Origin: an uncultured Clostridium sp.
GTDB lineage: Bacteria; Bacillota; Clostridia; Lachnospirales; Lachnospiraceae
Assembly (NCBI GenBank): GCA_900541315.1
Contig: UQJF01000010.1
Span: 1 to 36,078, forward strand
Reading direction: 5' to 3'
Length of the DNA: 36,078 nucleotides
Below, piece by piece: positions 1 through 7,103 of this stretch. The notes under the pieces were generated by a model. The model did not search any database, was not told the DNA's origin, and was given only the letters and a program-made list of their open reading frames with translations. The translations under genes were made by a program, and so were the position numbers. Positions within the stretch are counted from its first letter, which is position 1. Every line of letters starts with the position of its first letter.

Positions 1-38
1 GTGTAGCAAAAACTATATAATGTATTGGGGGGTTACGT

Positions 39-50
39 CTATTATAATAG
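39..50. other. 12-bp perfect palindrome near contig edge
   Basis: CTATTATAATAG reads the same on both strands and contains a TATAAT hexamer in each direction. It could be a -10 box or an AT-rich operator. No gene start follows within the visible sequence, and the contig begins just to the left, so no function is assigned. Confidence 0.2.
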
Positions 51-111
51 CATAGGATACCCAAAAAGTGTGCACAAAGTTTCGGTTTTTGTTTTTTTTC
101 TTTTATGCATT

Positions 112-573
112 TTATCCAACAACTGCTTCTGATAATTCTGTCTTCTGGCGTTTAGGCCACTTTTCCTCAGGCTGCTGGCTTTTTTTATAAAAGTACTGGA
201 TAATGTCTTTTCTGGTAATGATACCGATAAAACATTTCTGATCATCTAATACAGGCACAAAATTCTGGTTTAATGCCTTTCCGATCAGGTCTTCCATATC
301 TGCATCTGCTTTCACCGGACGGTTATCCAGTCTGCGCTTAATGGCTGTAATAGGGATCTTTTCTGCTCCTTTTAAGTCTAAATGGTACTGGTTTTTAATA
401 CCCCAGAGCAGATCTCCTTCTGTCAGAGTTCCGATATAGCGGCCTGTCCTGCTGATAATGGGGATGGCAGAATATTTGTGGTGTTCCATTTTCTCTAAAG
501 CCTGTCTTAAGGTGTCTTCCTCACTAATATAAGCTACTTCGCTTTTAGGAGTCAGGAAAAATAAAATGTTCAT
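112..573 (-). CDS. CBS-domain pair protein
   Basis: A 153-residue soluble protein made almost only of two CBS modules. The first covers roughly residues 10-60 (DTLRQALEKMEHHKYSAIPI, then GTLTEGDLL) and the second roughly 80-135 (FVPVLDDQKCFIGIITRKDI). CBS pairs bind adenine nucleotides or related ligands and usually regulate a partner; no enzyme domain is attached here, so the partner is unknown. ATG at 573 is preceded by AAGGAG with 7 nt spacing. The C-terminal tail is basic and looks disordered. It lies downstream of spoIIQ on the same strand with a 117-bp gap, so it may be transcribed separately. Fold assignment is firm; cellular role is not. Confidence 0.85.
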   Translation of the reverse strand: MNILFFLTPKSEVAYISEEDTLRQALEKMEHHKYSAIPIISRTGRYIGTLTEGDLLWGIKNQYHLDLKGAEKIPITAIKRRLDNRPVKADADMEDLIGKALNQNFVPVLDDQKCFIGIITRKDIIQYFYKKSQQPEEKWPKRQKTELSEAVVG

Positions 574-690
574 CTCGATACTCCTTTTATATAATATTCT
601 AAAAAGAGTATACCTTAAGGCTCTGAATCTTCAGTGAATAATTTCTAACATTTTTCTTAAATCGATAATATTACCTGCCTGCAGCCATTT

Positions 691-1503
691 TTACTCCATC
701 TGGTCCAGTGGATCTATAGCTTTTTCCTGGTGTTTTAATTCAAAGAATACATTGACACCTTCTACGGAATAATATTTTGTAGGCTCTGCCACATATCCAA
801 AGACCTGCCCGGCTTCCAGATATTCCCCTGGTACAGCGGTGATCTCCTTTAACTGGCCGCAGGTAGCAGTATACTCATTTCCAAGATCCAGTACAACGAA
901 ATTGCCGATCTCTTCATTGGAACCTACTTCCAGTACCTTTGCATTTGCAGGCGCTGCTACCGGGTCGCTGACCTCTGCCTGGATCACAATACCCGGATTG
1001 CACTTAAACTGATCCAGAGTAGGAAAATAAATAGTCTGATCCATACTGTAATCCAGGATCACATTTCCTCTTACCGGCCAGGTAAGGGAACTGGTATCTG
1101 TAAAATTTAACACCAGGGCTTTTGCTGCCTGTTTTCCTGCCCCTGCTTCTGCTGCAAGGTCATTTCCTGTATTCTTGTTCTCTGCTGTGTTTTCATTGTC
1201 TGTCAGTGGGTTGTTTCCTGCATTTTCATCTGTGTTCTTCTGGGCAAAAGCCTTAGGGTCTTCCTGTGACGCCTCTGCTGCCGCCTGGGCATTATCACCG
1301 GTATTTTCCTGGTCTGCTCCATTTTGGCCGTTCTCTTTCGCCATCAGCTCACCTCCCGGTACTTCCAGATAGGGGCTCTGGCCATTTTCATCTGTACTGC
1401 CTACTGTAAGCACTCCTACCGCAGCCACAGCCGTTAAAAGGCCAATGACCATCATTACCAGGAAGAGCTTATCTTTGAATAACTGATTTACTTTATCTTT
1501 CAC
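691..1503 (-). CDS. spoIIQ: SpoIIQ-like forespore protein with degenerate LytM/M23 domain
   Basis: A 270-residue protein with one N-terminal membrane segment (about residues 12-35), a low-complexity Asn/Glu/Thr/Ala linker (about 40-128) and a C-terminal M23/LytM-type beta domain (about 141-266). It lies just downstream of spoIID on the same strand with a 41-nt gap, an order also found in other Clostridia. In that setting SpoIIQ is the forespore half of the SpoIIQ-SpoIIIAH channel across the engulfment septum. The zinc ligands of active M23 peptidases are missing: the HxGxD region reads NPGIV (169-173) and the HxH region reads NVF (251-253). A structural, non-peptidase role is therefore likely. 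The start is GTG at 1503, preceded by GAGGTG with 7 nt spacing. Naming rests on context plus architecture. Confidence 0.82.
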   Translation of the reverse strand: MKDKVNQLFKDKLFLVMMVIGLLTAVAAVGVLTVGSTDENGQSPYLEVPGGELMAKENGQNGADQENTGDNAQAAAEASQEDPKAFAQKNTDENAGNNPLTDNENTAENKNTGNDLAAEAGAGKQAAKALVLNFTDTSSLTWPVRGNVILDYSMDQTIYFPTLDQFKCNPGIVIQAEVSDPVAAPANAKVLEVGSNEEIGNFVVLDLGNEYTATCGQLKEITAVPGEYLEAGQVFGYVAEPTKYYSVEGVNVFFELKHQEKAIDPLDQME

Positions 1504-1516
1504 CTTTTATCACCTC

Positions 1517-1534
1517 ACTGGTATTCTTACCAGT
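1517..1534 (-). promoter_or_regulatory. Small hairpin in spoIID-spoIIQ gap
   Basis: ACTGGTA and TACCAGT form a perfect 7-bp stem with a 4-nt loop in the 41-nt gap, ending just before the GAGGTG ribosome site of the spoIIQ-like gene. It has no T-run, so it is not a terminator. It may protect the mRNA end or tune initiation of the downstream gene (inference). Confidence 0.4.
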
Positions 1535-1544
1535 TTGGTCATCT

Positions 1545-2555
1545 TTATTCAGTGCAAAATTCAATATCACTGTAAAAATATTCCAGTATCTGTTTAAAAT
1601 CCCATCCTTCTGCTGCTTTTGCCTGGGCTTCACACTGGCTTAAGCCGTACCCGTGTCCATTTCCCTTTACAGTAATGGAAATGCCATTTTCCTGAGGCTC
1701 TGTAAAAAAACAGGCAGAAGGAAGTCCTAAAGCATCTGCTGCTTCTTCCCCAGTAAGAGAAACACCGTCAATCTGGATCTCTTCCACATAGGCAGAAGCA
1801 TCTCTTTTTATGATCTGCACCTTTGAGGGAATTGCTTCTGGACGCACCTGAAAAGCCTTTAACTTTTCTGCTGCCTGTGCATCTGAAAAAGACAGATAGC
1901 TGATAAAATCCTCTGCCTTTGGATCATCAGGACAGGAAACAGAAGAAAGATATGGGTAGTTTTCACCCCCATTTCTGGTTTTTCCGGCGCTCAGCCTGCA
2001 AAAAAGAGGTGTGATAAGTTTCCCCTGACAGGTCATTACAATCCCGGCCGTCTGGGCTACTGCTTCCTCCAGACGGCTGTATTTTTCCAAAAACGCATCT
2101 GTTCCCCAGGTTTTCTTTAATTCATCTCCTGGCTTTCTCCTTAACCCCAGATCTGATTCTGATATCTCCCATACTGACTGTGACTTTCCTACGGTTGTTA
2201 CCTCCCCGCCAGTTTCAGACATCCCAATTTCAGGCTTTTCTGATCCATTCTCCATTTTCTCCATCTGCTGCCTTATATATGTCCTTGCAATCACTGCCTG
2301 GGCCTTTATGGCTTCCATTTCACTGTCCGGGGATACCTGCACTGCCAGCACAGAAGGAAGATATTCTTCCAGTGACAGCCATTTTTCCTTTTCACTGCCA
2401 CCTGACTGGTCTAAAAAGATGCGGTAACTGCCTGCAGCCGTTCTCTCCTGCTGCCTGCTGTACTGTGTTCCCTGTATATTTCCTGTGACTATCAGTGTAG
2501 TCCCAAAAGGCAGAAGCAGACCGGCCACAACCCCGACGATCATCCATTTTCCCAT
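1545..2555 (-). CDS. spoIID: Stage II sporulation protein D (SpoIID/LytB family)
   Basis: A 336-residue protein with an N-terminal membrane anchor (about residues 4-24) and a SpoIID domain. SpoIID is a lytic transglycosylase of the mother-cell DMP complex that degrades septal peptidoglycan during engulfment. Visible family motifs are LEEYLPSVLAVQVSP followed by EAIKAQAVIARTY (about 62-93), SAGKTRNGG with PYLSSVSCPDD, and the C-terminal GNGHGYGLSQCEAQAKAAEGW. The residue aligned with the catalytic glutamate of characterised SpoIID (the E of the usual SEMP motif) is Gln73, codon CAG at 2337-2339. ATG at 2555 is preceded by AGGGGA with 6 nt spacing. Expression by sigma-E is expected from the family; I could not pick out a convincing sigma-E promoter in the 113 bp upstream. 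Confidence 0.92.
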   Translation of the reverse strand: MGKWMIVGVVAGLLLPFGTTLIVTGNIQGTQYSRQQERTAAGSYRIFLDQSGGSEKEKWLSLEEYLPSVLAVQVSPDSEMEAIKAQAVIARTYIRQQMEKMENGSEKPEIGMSETGGEVTTVGKSQSVWEISESDLGLRRKPGDELKKTWGTDAFLEKYSRLEEAVAQTAGIVMTCQGKLITPLFCRLSAGKTRNGGENYPYLSSVSCPDDPKAEDFISYLSFSDAQAAEKLKAFQVRPEAIPSKVQIIKRDASAYVEEIQIDGVSLTGEEAADALGLPSACFFTEPQENGISITVKGNGHGYGLSQCEAQAKAAEGWDFKQILEYFYSDIEFCTE

Positions 2556-2668
2556 AAAAAATCCCCTGTTTCCACCTTGCTGTTTTCTACAATATATGGA
2601 GACGGGGGATCATTTTATTATTGAATTTTGGCTACAGCTTGTACCATCTGCAGGCAACAAGTCTATTT

Positions 2669-3709
2669 TTACCCAATATAAGCCTGTATCAGACGGAAGG
2701 TGTTTTCTGCACCATCTCTGTGGCTTCTTTCATAGCCATGGGAAGCATACACACCTGGTCCGATCAGGGCATGACGGATGTCATTTCCTGCACGGAGAGT
2801 AGTCTCCACATCAGAACCATAGTGAGGATATACATCCACTGCAAAACCTATGTTATTTTCCTTTGCAAGCTCCACCAGGCGGCTTACGATCTCGTAATTA
2901 TAAGGTCCGCCGCTGTCTTTTGCACAGATAGAAACTTCCCGTTCTGTACACATCAGTCCATTGCCTACACAGCCCATATCCACTGACCAGGCTTCCGTAA
3001 CACCAGCGGGTACAGAAGCACTGCCTCCATGTCCCACTTCCTCATAAACTGTAAAATGGGCATATACAAACCTGTCAGGCTGTATATTTTCTTCTTTCAG
3101 ATATTTTCCATATCCCAGTAAAATAGCTGCTGAAAGCTTATCATCCAGGAAACGGCTTTTAATATAGCCTGATTTTGTAACCCGTGTCCGTGGCTCAAAG
3201 CACACATAATCTCCCGGCATGATGCCCAGCTTTAACGTATCCTCTTTGGAGCTTACCGGCTCATCCACCAGAACTTCTATGGTATCCCAGTTTCGCTCTG
3301 TTTTCTCATAATCTCCATTTACATGGACAGAAGCATTGATCAGCTGGCATACACCCTCATAAATCCCGTCTGCTTTGGTAACAATGCGCACATTTTCTGC
3401 CTCTGCATTTGCCGGTTTCATACCACCGATATTAGTCAGCCGGAGGCGTCCATCTGCTTTTACCTCAGCTACCATACCGCCTAAAGTATCGCAGTGGGCT
3501 TCTAATAAAATCCCATCTTCTCTGTTTTTCCCGCCAAAAGAAGCAACTACACCGCCTTTGATGGTACGTTCTGCCTGGATCCCCAGTCTTTTTAATTCCT
3601 CTAACAGATAATCTGTTACCTGCCGGCAATAGCCTGAGGGACTGTCTATGGATAATAATTTTTCTGCCTGTTCTATAATATAATCTGTGTATTTTCTGTA
3701 GTCTGTCAT
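2669..3709 (-). CDS. M42-family metallo-aminopeptidase
   Basis: A 346-residue cytosolic M42 (FrvX/glutamyl aminopeptidase-like) dizinc peptidase. Expected metal and catalytic residues are present: AHCDTLGG (His72, Asp74), SRFLDDKLSAA (Asp189 or Asp190), the YEEVGHGG general-base glutamates (223-224), VDMGCVGNG (Asp244) and a C-terminal His in YASHGYERSH. Length is normal for the family. These enzymes form large tetrahedral oligomers and trim peptides from protein turnover. Its ATG (3707-3709) overlaps the TGA of the diguanylate cyclase gene in an ATGA arrangement, so it is probably translated by coupling from that gene. The link with c-di-GMP signalling is positional only. Confidence 0.9.
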   Translation of the reverse strand: MTDYRKYTDYIIEQAEKLLSIDSPSGYCRQVTDYLLEELKRLGIQAERTIKGGVVASFGGKNREDGILLEAHCDTLGGMVAEVKADGRLRLTNIGGMKPANAEAENVRIVTKADGIYEGVCQLINASVHVNGDYEKTERNWDTIEVLVDEPVSSKEDTLKLGIMPGDYVCFEPRTRVTKSGYIKSRFLDDKLSAAILLGYGKYLKEENIQPDRFVYAHFTVYEEVGHGGSASVPAGVTEAWSVDMGCVGNGLMCTEREVSICAKDSGGPYNYEIVSRLVELAKENNIGFAVDVYPHYGSDVETTLRAGNDIRHALIGPGVYASHGYERSHRDGAENTFRLIQAYIG

Positions 3710-5043
3710 GTTTTCACCAAGCCTCTCCTGTCTCTTCCTTTTACCTGATAATAAGCATTCTTTTCTATGTACATCCGCTTTTCCGCTGCCTTTAACATAG
3801 CTTCTATCATACTTTCATTTTTCCATTCCAGTCCTATAGAACAGCTGACCTCCGCCTCTTCCAGGTCTTCTTGCACCTGTTTGATCCGTTCCATGAAATC
3901 TGCTTCCGCTGTTTTCGCAACAATGATCACAAATTCATCTCCGCCAATACGATACGCATTTTCCGGAAACGTTTTTAAAATACACTGGGCGGCACTACAG
4001 ATCAGCCTGTCTCCTGCTTCGTGTCCCAGGCTGTCATTAACCTGTTTTAAGCCGTTAAGGTCAATATAGGCAACCCCTGTATCGCGGACCGGGAAATATT
4101 CACAGCTTTCCAGCACTTTCATGTATTTATTGCGGTTATAAAGCCCTGTAAGCATATCACGAAAGCTTAAAAACTGCAAACGCTCCTGCTGCTTTTGGGA
4201 AGACTGGCTGTTTACAATAAAATACTGCAAAGACAGCAAAAGAGTGGCATCATCAAAATGAGTCCGGGGATTGTCTACTCCAACAAAGCCGATAATCTTT
4301 TCATTTTTCTTTAGTGGCACTGTTAAAAGGCGTTGAACCTTCTGTTCCACCAGCATTTCGTAAGAGGGATACCCCTTTTCCTGCTTTGTATCTGCGATGT
4401 AATAAACTTCTCCTTTCTTGAAACGGTCCATCCAGACTTCAATAACAGAAAGGGGTACTTCCTGGAGATTATCGATCTGACAGGAAACACCCTCTGCTGC
4501 ATATTCGTATGTATTGATAACGATCTGTTTTTCATAATCAATATCAAAAATATAACTTCTATCTGCCTGAAAATAGTTGCAGATAATGCCCAGAAGGTTA
4601 TAAATAGCCACACCAGTATTCCTGTCTGCGGAAAGTTCCGCTGCACAACGGTTTAATGTGGTGGCGATCTCTAACTGATGGAGCCTTTCTTTGTTGATCC
4701 TTTCCATCTGTTCCTTCAAGCTTCCTACGATCAGAATATTGGCCACAATACCAATAGCCACCACCATTACTTTACTTCTGCCATCTGTATCAAAAATCCA
4801 GAAACTGTGTTCTACAGAAAAATAGAACATAGTATACAAATATATGATCCCGCCGCAAAGGATACCTGCTTTGTATCCAAACTGTACTAAAGCCGCAGAT
4901 AAAATCACAATTAAAATGATATTGGGATTAGAGATCCGAAACCAGTAAGTGACCGCACAGGCTGCTGTCTGTAAAAGTCCTATGAGCAATATCCATTTGA
5001 TATTTTTATCCTGACGTATGGCTTCTGGTATTTTCATAGGCAT
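3706..5043 (-). CDS. Membrane GAF-GGDEF diguanylate cyclase
   Basis: A 445-residue protein. Residues about 16-110 hold three to four hydrophobic helices, followed by a short coiled segment, a GAF sensor domain (about 125-280) and a GGDEF domain (about 290-440). The active-site motif RIGGDEF (365-371) is intact, with DMLTGLYNRNKY and YIDLNGLKQVND as further signatures, so c-di-GMP synthesis from two GTP is expected. The inhibitory RxxD I-site that normally precedes GGDEF is absent (TFPE stands there), which predicts weak product inhibition. ATG at 5043 is preceded by AAGGGGG at close spacing. The 5' leader is long (about 150 nt) and contains an element shared with the gene at 28859. Confidence 0.92.
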   Translation of the reverse strand: MPMKIPEAIRQDKNIKWILLIGLLQTAACAVTYWFRISNPNIILIVILSAALVQFGYKAGILCGGIIYLYTMFYFSVEHSFWIFDTDGRSKVMVVAIGIVANILIVGSLKEQMERINKERLHQLEIATTLNRCAAELSADRNTGVAIYNLLGIICNYFQADRSYIFDIDYEKQIVINTYEYAAEGVSCQIDNLQEVPLSVIEVWMDRFKKGEVYYIADTKQEKGYPSYEMLVEQKVQRLLTVPLKKNEKIIGFVGVDNPRTHFDDATLLLSLQYFIVNSQSSQKQQERLQFLSFRDMLTGLYNRNKYMKVLESCEYFPVRDTGVAYIDLNGLKQVNDSLGHEAGDRLICSAAQCILKTFPENAYRIGGDEFVIIVAKTAEADFMERIKQVQEDLEEAEVSCSIGLEWKNESMIEAMLKAAEKRMYIEKNAYYQVKGRDRRGLVKT

Positions 5044-5055
5044 CCCCCTTCTATG

Positions 5056-5110
5056 TCTAATGTACTCCCGGAGTCTCCCTGTGCCTGATTTTGTGAGGAT
5101 TTTTTGTCAA
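5056..5110 (-). repeat. Shared leader element, copy 1 (upstream of GGDEF gene)
   Basis: Read on the minus strand, this stretch contains CTCACAAAATCAGGCACAG and then an ACTCCGGGAGT dyad, ending about 13 nt before the start codon. The same 19-mer and about 76% of a 50-nt alignment recur on the plus strand at 28781-28835, in the leader of an unrelated gene. The 11-bp dyad ACTCC-G-GGAGT at 5064-5074 could form a small stem. Function unknown. Confidence 0.6.
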
Positions 5111-5196
5111 TTGATCAGCCAAAACAGCAGATGCATGAGACACTCTGAAAGGTTATTTTGCAAATATATCGTCACTTCACTTGTAGTTATAACTAT

Positions 5197-5225
5197 ATTT
5201 TATATAAACAACGGGGATTTTGCAA
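5197..5225 (-). promoter_or_regulatory. Probable sigma-A promoter for GGDEF-M42 operon
   Basis: TTGCAA (5220-5225) and TAAAAT (5197-5202) are separated by 17 nt on the minus strand. Use of this promoter would give a leader of roughly 145 nt before the GGDEF start. Confidence 0.45.
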
Positions 5226-5252
5226 TCGTTTATTAATTTTGCAACCTGATTA

Positions 5253-5292
5253 TAAAAAAGAGCATGTCTCCATTCCCGGAAACACGCTCTTA
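5253..5292 (-). terminator. Intrinsic terminator of the dehydratase operon
   Basis: On the minus strand AAGAGCGTGT pairs with ACATGCTCTT (one mismatch) and is followed by a run of T. It lies 37 nt beyond the stop codon of the gene at 5329 and closes the four-gene operon. Confidence 0.8.
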
Positions 5293-5328
5293 TCTATCTT
5301 ATATGCTTTTTATAATTCTTTTATCTTT

Positions 5329-6573
5329 CTACTGCGGACTTACAATCTTGCCCGCAACAGCACAGCTGGCTGCTGTCTTTGGAGAAGCCAGATAGATCTG
5401 TACCTTGGATGTTCCCATACGGCCTAAGAAGTTGCGGTTATTGGTTGCAACTACTCTTTCACCATCTGTTAAGATGCCGCCGGTTCTGCCGCAGCACAGT
5501 CCACAGCCGGGATGGGTGATGATAGCACCGGCTTCTGCCAGTGTATCCAGGATACCCATTTCATCTGCCTGTCTGTAGATCTTACGGCTGGCTGGTGTAA
5601 CGATCAGTTTTACAAAATCTGCTACCTTCTTGCCTTTTAAAACCTCAGCTGCTGCTGCCAGATCCTCTAAACGGCCATTGGTGCAGGAGCCGATAAATAC
5701 CTGGTCGATCTCTGTTCCTTCCAGTTCGCTGACATTGCGGATCTTGTCTACCTGGGACGGACATGCCATAACTGGTACAAAATCCTCTGCCTTGTATTCC
5801 ATTACCTTGCAGTAATTCGCGTCTGCATCTCCTACCAGGCTCGTCTGGTAATCATTTAAGGTAATATCACAGTATTCTGCTGTTTTTTCATCTGGTGTAA
5901 ACAGTGCACATTTAGCACCTGCTTCAATGGCCATATTGGAAATGGTCATACGGCTGGCAACTGTCATGTTCTCTACTGCGCTTCCAGAAAATTCCAGTGC
6001 CTTGTAGGTAGCGCCATCCGCACCCAGATCACCGATCAGACGCAAAATAACATCCTTTGACATTACATTTTCAGGCAATTTGCCATTGATCACAACTTTA
6101 ATAGTCTCCGGTACCCTGATCCACATGGTTCCGGTTCCTAAGATGCTTGCCATTTCTGTATATCCGATACCTGAAGAAAAGGCGCCTACACAGCCGTAGG
6201 TAGTGGTATGGCTGTCTGTACCAAATGCAATATCACCTGGCTTTACATAACCTGCTTCTGTCATCAGCTGGTGGCAGATGCCATCACTTCTATGTACGTG
6301 GGTCATGCCATATTTTTCAGCAAAAGCATCACCAGTATGGAAATGTCTGGTATCATCTAACTGACTTGCAGGTACCAGATGGTCATAGATCAGAACCACT
6401 TTATCCGGATCCCAAAGCTTCCCAAAGCCCATTTCCCTGAATTTTTCTGCTACAAAAGGGATAAATATATCGTGGATCATCACACGGTCCACATTTACAG
6501 TCACAATATCACCTGGCTTTACTTCTTTGCCGGTATTATGCTCTATGATCTTTTCAATTACTGTCTTTCCCAT
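5329..6573 (-). CDS. Aconitase-family dehydratase large subunit 1 (LeuC/HacA/DmdA-like)
   Basis: A 414-residue [4Fe-4S] hydro-lyase large subunit of the two-subunit LeuC class. Visible motifs are GTDSHTTTYG, GSCTNGRLED for the first cluster cysteine, and HPGCGLCCGR for the other two (CxxC). Enzymes of this class move or add water on hydroxy-acids such as isopropylmalate, homocitrate or 2,3-dimethylmalate. The CxxC context differs from the TCGPC-type motif I expect in biosynthetic clostridial LeuC, so isopropylmalate is not assured. The gene follows its small subunit by 14 nt, with GGAGG ahead of the ATG, and is last in the operon. No leuA or leuB is nearby. Confidence 0.85.
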   Translation of the reverse strand: MGKTVIEKIIEHNTGKEVKPGDIVTVNVDRVMIHDIFIPFVAEKFREMGFGKLWDPDKVVLIYDHLVPASQLDDTRHFHTGDAFAEKYGMTHVHRSDGICHQLMTEAGYVKPGDIAFGTDSHTTTYGCVGAFSSGIGYTEMASILGTGTMWIRVPETIKVVINGKLPENVMSKDVILRLIGDLGADGATYKALEFSGSAVENMTVASRMTISNMAIEAGAKCALFTPDEKTAEYCDITLNDYQTSLVGDADANYCKVMEYKAEDFVPVMACPSQVDKIRNVSELEGTEIDQVFIGSCTNGRLEDLAAAAEVLKGKKVADFVKLIVTPASRKIYRQADEMGILDTLAEAGAIITHPGCGLCCGRTGGILTDGERVVATNNRNFLGRMGTSKVQIYLASPKTAASCAVAGKIVSPQ

Positions 6574-6587
6574 TTCTTACACTCCTC

Positions 6588-7079
6588 CTAATCCAGACCA
6601 TTCAGTTTGCGCATAGCCTTTACCAGACCGCCTGCGCGGATAATGTCCATCAGATTCTCCGGAAGAGCTGCGATGGGATATGTTTTTCCATTGTAATCAA
6701 CATGTTCATTCATTACAACAGATATGGTATCCCCCTCTTTGATGTCATCATAGAGAGTAGGCTGCTCAATAAGAAGCAGACCGTTGTTAATGGAGTTACG
6801 GAAGAAGATCCTTGCAAAGGATTTTGCGATAACACACTGGATCCCCAATGCCTTGATGATCTCTGGTGCCTGTTCTCTGGATGAGCCGCAGCCAAAATTC
6901 TTTCCTGCAACAATGATATCTCCCGGTTTGATCTGGGCTGCCAGCTCCGGGCGCAGCGGGGAAAATCCATACTGCTTCATATCATCTATTGTTTTTAATG
7001 CAAGGTATTCTGTTGGGATAATGATATCGGTATCAATATCATCTCCCAAAACCCATACCTTTCCTGTCATTTTATCCAT
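6588..7079 (-). CDS. Aconitase-family dehydratase small subunit 1 (LeuD-like)
   Basis: A 163-residue swivel-domain subunit that pairs with the large subunit encoded at 5329. The signature FGCGSSREQAP and the following IAKSFARIFFRN are clear. The substrate-recognition loop, which in characterised archaeal proteins reads YLRT in homoaconitase and YLV-type in isopropylmalate isomerase, reads YLAL (25-28). No arginine is present to bind a second carboxylate, so an aliphatic side chain on the substrate is favoured (inference). ATG at 7079 is preceded by GAGGAT with 8 nt spacing. The stop codon TAG abuts the GGAGG of the next gene. Confidence 0.85.
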   Translation of the reverse strand: MDKMTGKVWVLGDDIDTDIIIPTEYLALKTIDDMKQYGFSPLRPELAAQIKPGDIIVAGKNFGCGSSREQAPEIIKALGIQCVIAKSFARIFFRNSINNGLLLIEQPTLYDDIKEGDTISVVMNEHVDYNGKTYPIAALPENLMDIIRAGGLVKAMRKLNGLD

Positions 7080-7103
7080 GTTCCAATATCCTCATATTTT
7101 CGA

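Noticed and set aside
5044..5200. c-di-GMP riboswitch in the GGDEF leader
   Set aside because: The CAGGCACAGGG stretch looked promising, but the GNRA tetraloop-receptor and the second conserved stem of GEMM-I, and the GEMM-II pseudoknot pattern, are not visible.
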